Positions 63,503 to 64,000 of a stretch of DNA of 64,000 nucleotides are shown one piece after another. The notes beneath the pieces are model-generated. The model did not search any database. It was given only the letters and a program-made list of their open reading frames with translations, and was not told the DNA's origin. The DNA lies in assembly GCF_000300195.1 (NCBI RefSeq), contig NZ_AMQH01000004.1, positions 124,001-188,000 of the forward strand. The letters run 5' to 3'. The position numbers were made by a program, and so were the translations under genes. Each line of letters opens with the position of its first letter. Within the stretch, counting starts at the first letter, position 1. This stretch comes from Clostridium tunisiense TJ. Its GTDB lineage: Bacteria; Bacillota; Clostridia; Clostridiales; Clostridiaceae.

Positions 63503-63852
63503 TAAAACCATCCCTTTCATACTTTAACTAAAATAACTATACACCTAATAACTTTCTCGTACATTTATGGAAATACTTTATAAAAATTTACTTTATTATA
63601 CATATAAAGTAAATAGATATATTTATTTTATTGCTTTCAACTAAAAAGAGTTAATTTTAGGGGCAGTCAAATGTCATAGGTATATTATTACAGTAATAAT
63701 ATGGTAGAATAGAATTGTAAAGATAGCATAATATATTTAGACATTATGAACCTTGAGAAGAAATAATTATAAATTTGCTTAAAGTAGGGGTAGCATTTAT
63801 AGAAAAGATTGATATTTTTAATTACAATTTAATTAAAAAAGGAGAGAACTAT
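63503..63852. other. Divergent intergenic region
   Basis: About 350 bp that must hold both promoters. A possible extended -10 (TGGTAGAAT) lies near 63,702-63,710. No other structure was recognised. Confidence 0.35.
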
Positions 63853-64000
63853 ATGAATATAGGAACCGCAACAATTAATACAAAAGGATTAACATTAAGA
63901 AAGATTTCACTTGATGATGTTCAAGCTATCTACACTTATCTTAAATCAGATGAAAGAGTTACTGATAACTTGATTAAAGGTATACACAAAAATTCAGAAG
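63853..64000 (+). CDS. GNAT acetyltransferase, 5' part (runs off the window)
   Basis: ATG 63,853 lies 7 nt after AAAGGAGAG. The 49 visible residues include LTLRKISLDDVQAIYTYLKS, the usual first strand and helix of RimJ/RimL-type N-acetyltransferases. The acetyl-CoA site lies beyond the window. Confidence 0.7.
   Translation, partial: MNIGTATINTKGLTLRKISLDDVQAIYTYLKSDERVTDNLIKGIHKNSE

Noticed and set aside
1-64000. CRISPR array or tRNA/rRNA genes
   Set aside because: No regular short repeat-spacer series and no cloverleaf-type sequence was found; GGTTC-like strings fall inside coding regions.

Overview
The window is AT-rich, low-GC Firmicute DNA. Strong AAGGAGG-type ribosome binding sites, frequent TTG/GTG starts, hairpin-plus-T terminators and the gene families present (CD3324-like, AIM24, YcxB-like, DUF1287, FecBCD-type uptake, two ECF sigma/anti-sigma pairs, the compact ProS) point to a Clostridium-like chromosome. 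No rRNA, tRNA or CRISPR array was seen.

From 0 to 39 kb it is ordinary chromosome made of short transcription units. It holds a TMEM229/PF06541 membrane protein, two paralogous ECF sigma/ZAS anti-sigma operons (1.2 and 12.9 kb), a membrane-anchored subtilase and a DUF1287 protein, small secreted proteins (one with a dockerin-like end), mscL, proS, a DMT transporter, an M28 peptidase, a TetR/MFS efflux pair with visible operators, an EreA-like protein, a secreted metallo-beta-lactamase-fold protein, an AraC regulator beside an AIM24 protein, a divergent cysS, an ABC-F ATPase, an AEC transporter, and an iron-siderophore ABC system with a divergent, probably metal-regulated, promoter region.

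From 39.2 to 43.2 kb small same-strand genes (DUF4085-like, TPR, WapI-like, CPCC-domain, TPR, YcxB-like) are separated by about 75-127 bp imperfect repeats. The repeats have the layout of integron attC sites: R'' near AAC, CTCAAG in the left arm, CTTGAG/CTTAAG in the right arm, ending in GTTRRRY-like boxes. One predicted cassette has R'' and R' ends that match exactly. No integrase is visible, so this looks like a CALIN (cluster of attC sites lacking an integron integrase), which is unexpected in such a host.

From 44,281 to 59,526 a 15.2-kb serine-recombinase element interrupts a NMT1/SsuA-like substrate-binding lipoprotein gene exactly at a shared GAT. Joining the outer sequences restores an uninterrupted 342-codon gene. 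Joining the inner ends (the circle) removes the recombinase stop codon, which is built from one core base plus two host bases, and extends the recombinase by 24 codons. The element carries a two-gene Gabija defence system (GajA OLD-family ATPase-TOPRIM and GajB UvrD-like helicase) preceded by a ComEC-like metallo-beta-lactamase-fold gene. It also carries an XRE regulator with a 13-bp inverted repeat spanning its start, a PD-(D/E)XK-like protein, a tandem overlapping pair of large serine recombinases, a 56-bp near-perfect palindrome, a DEDD exonuclease-BRCT fusion, a histidine phosphatase, and a third large serine recombinase at the right end.

From 59.5 to 64 kb lie the 3' half of the split transporter gene, a small ORF whose ribosome binding site lies in a hairpin, two proteins sharing an N-terminal motif, a secreted PPC-domain protein, and the start of a GNAT acetyltransferase.
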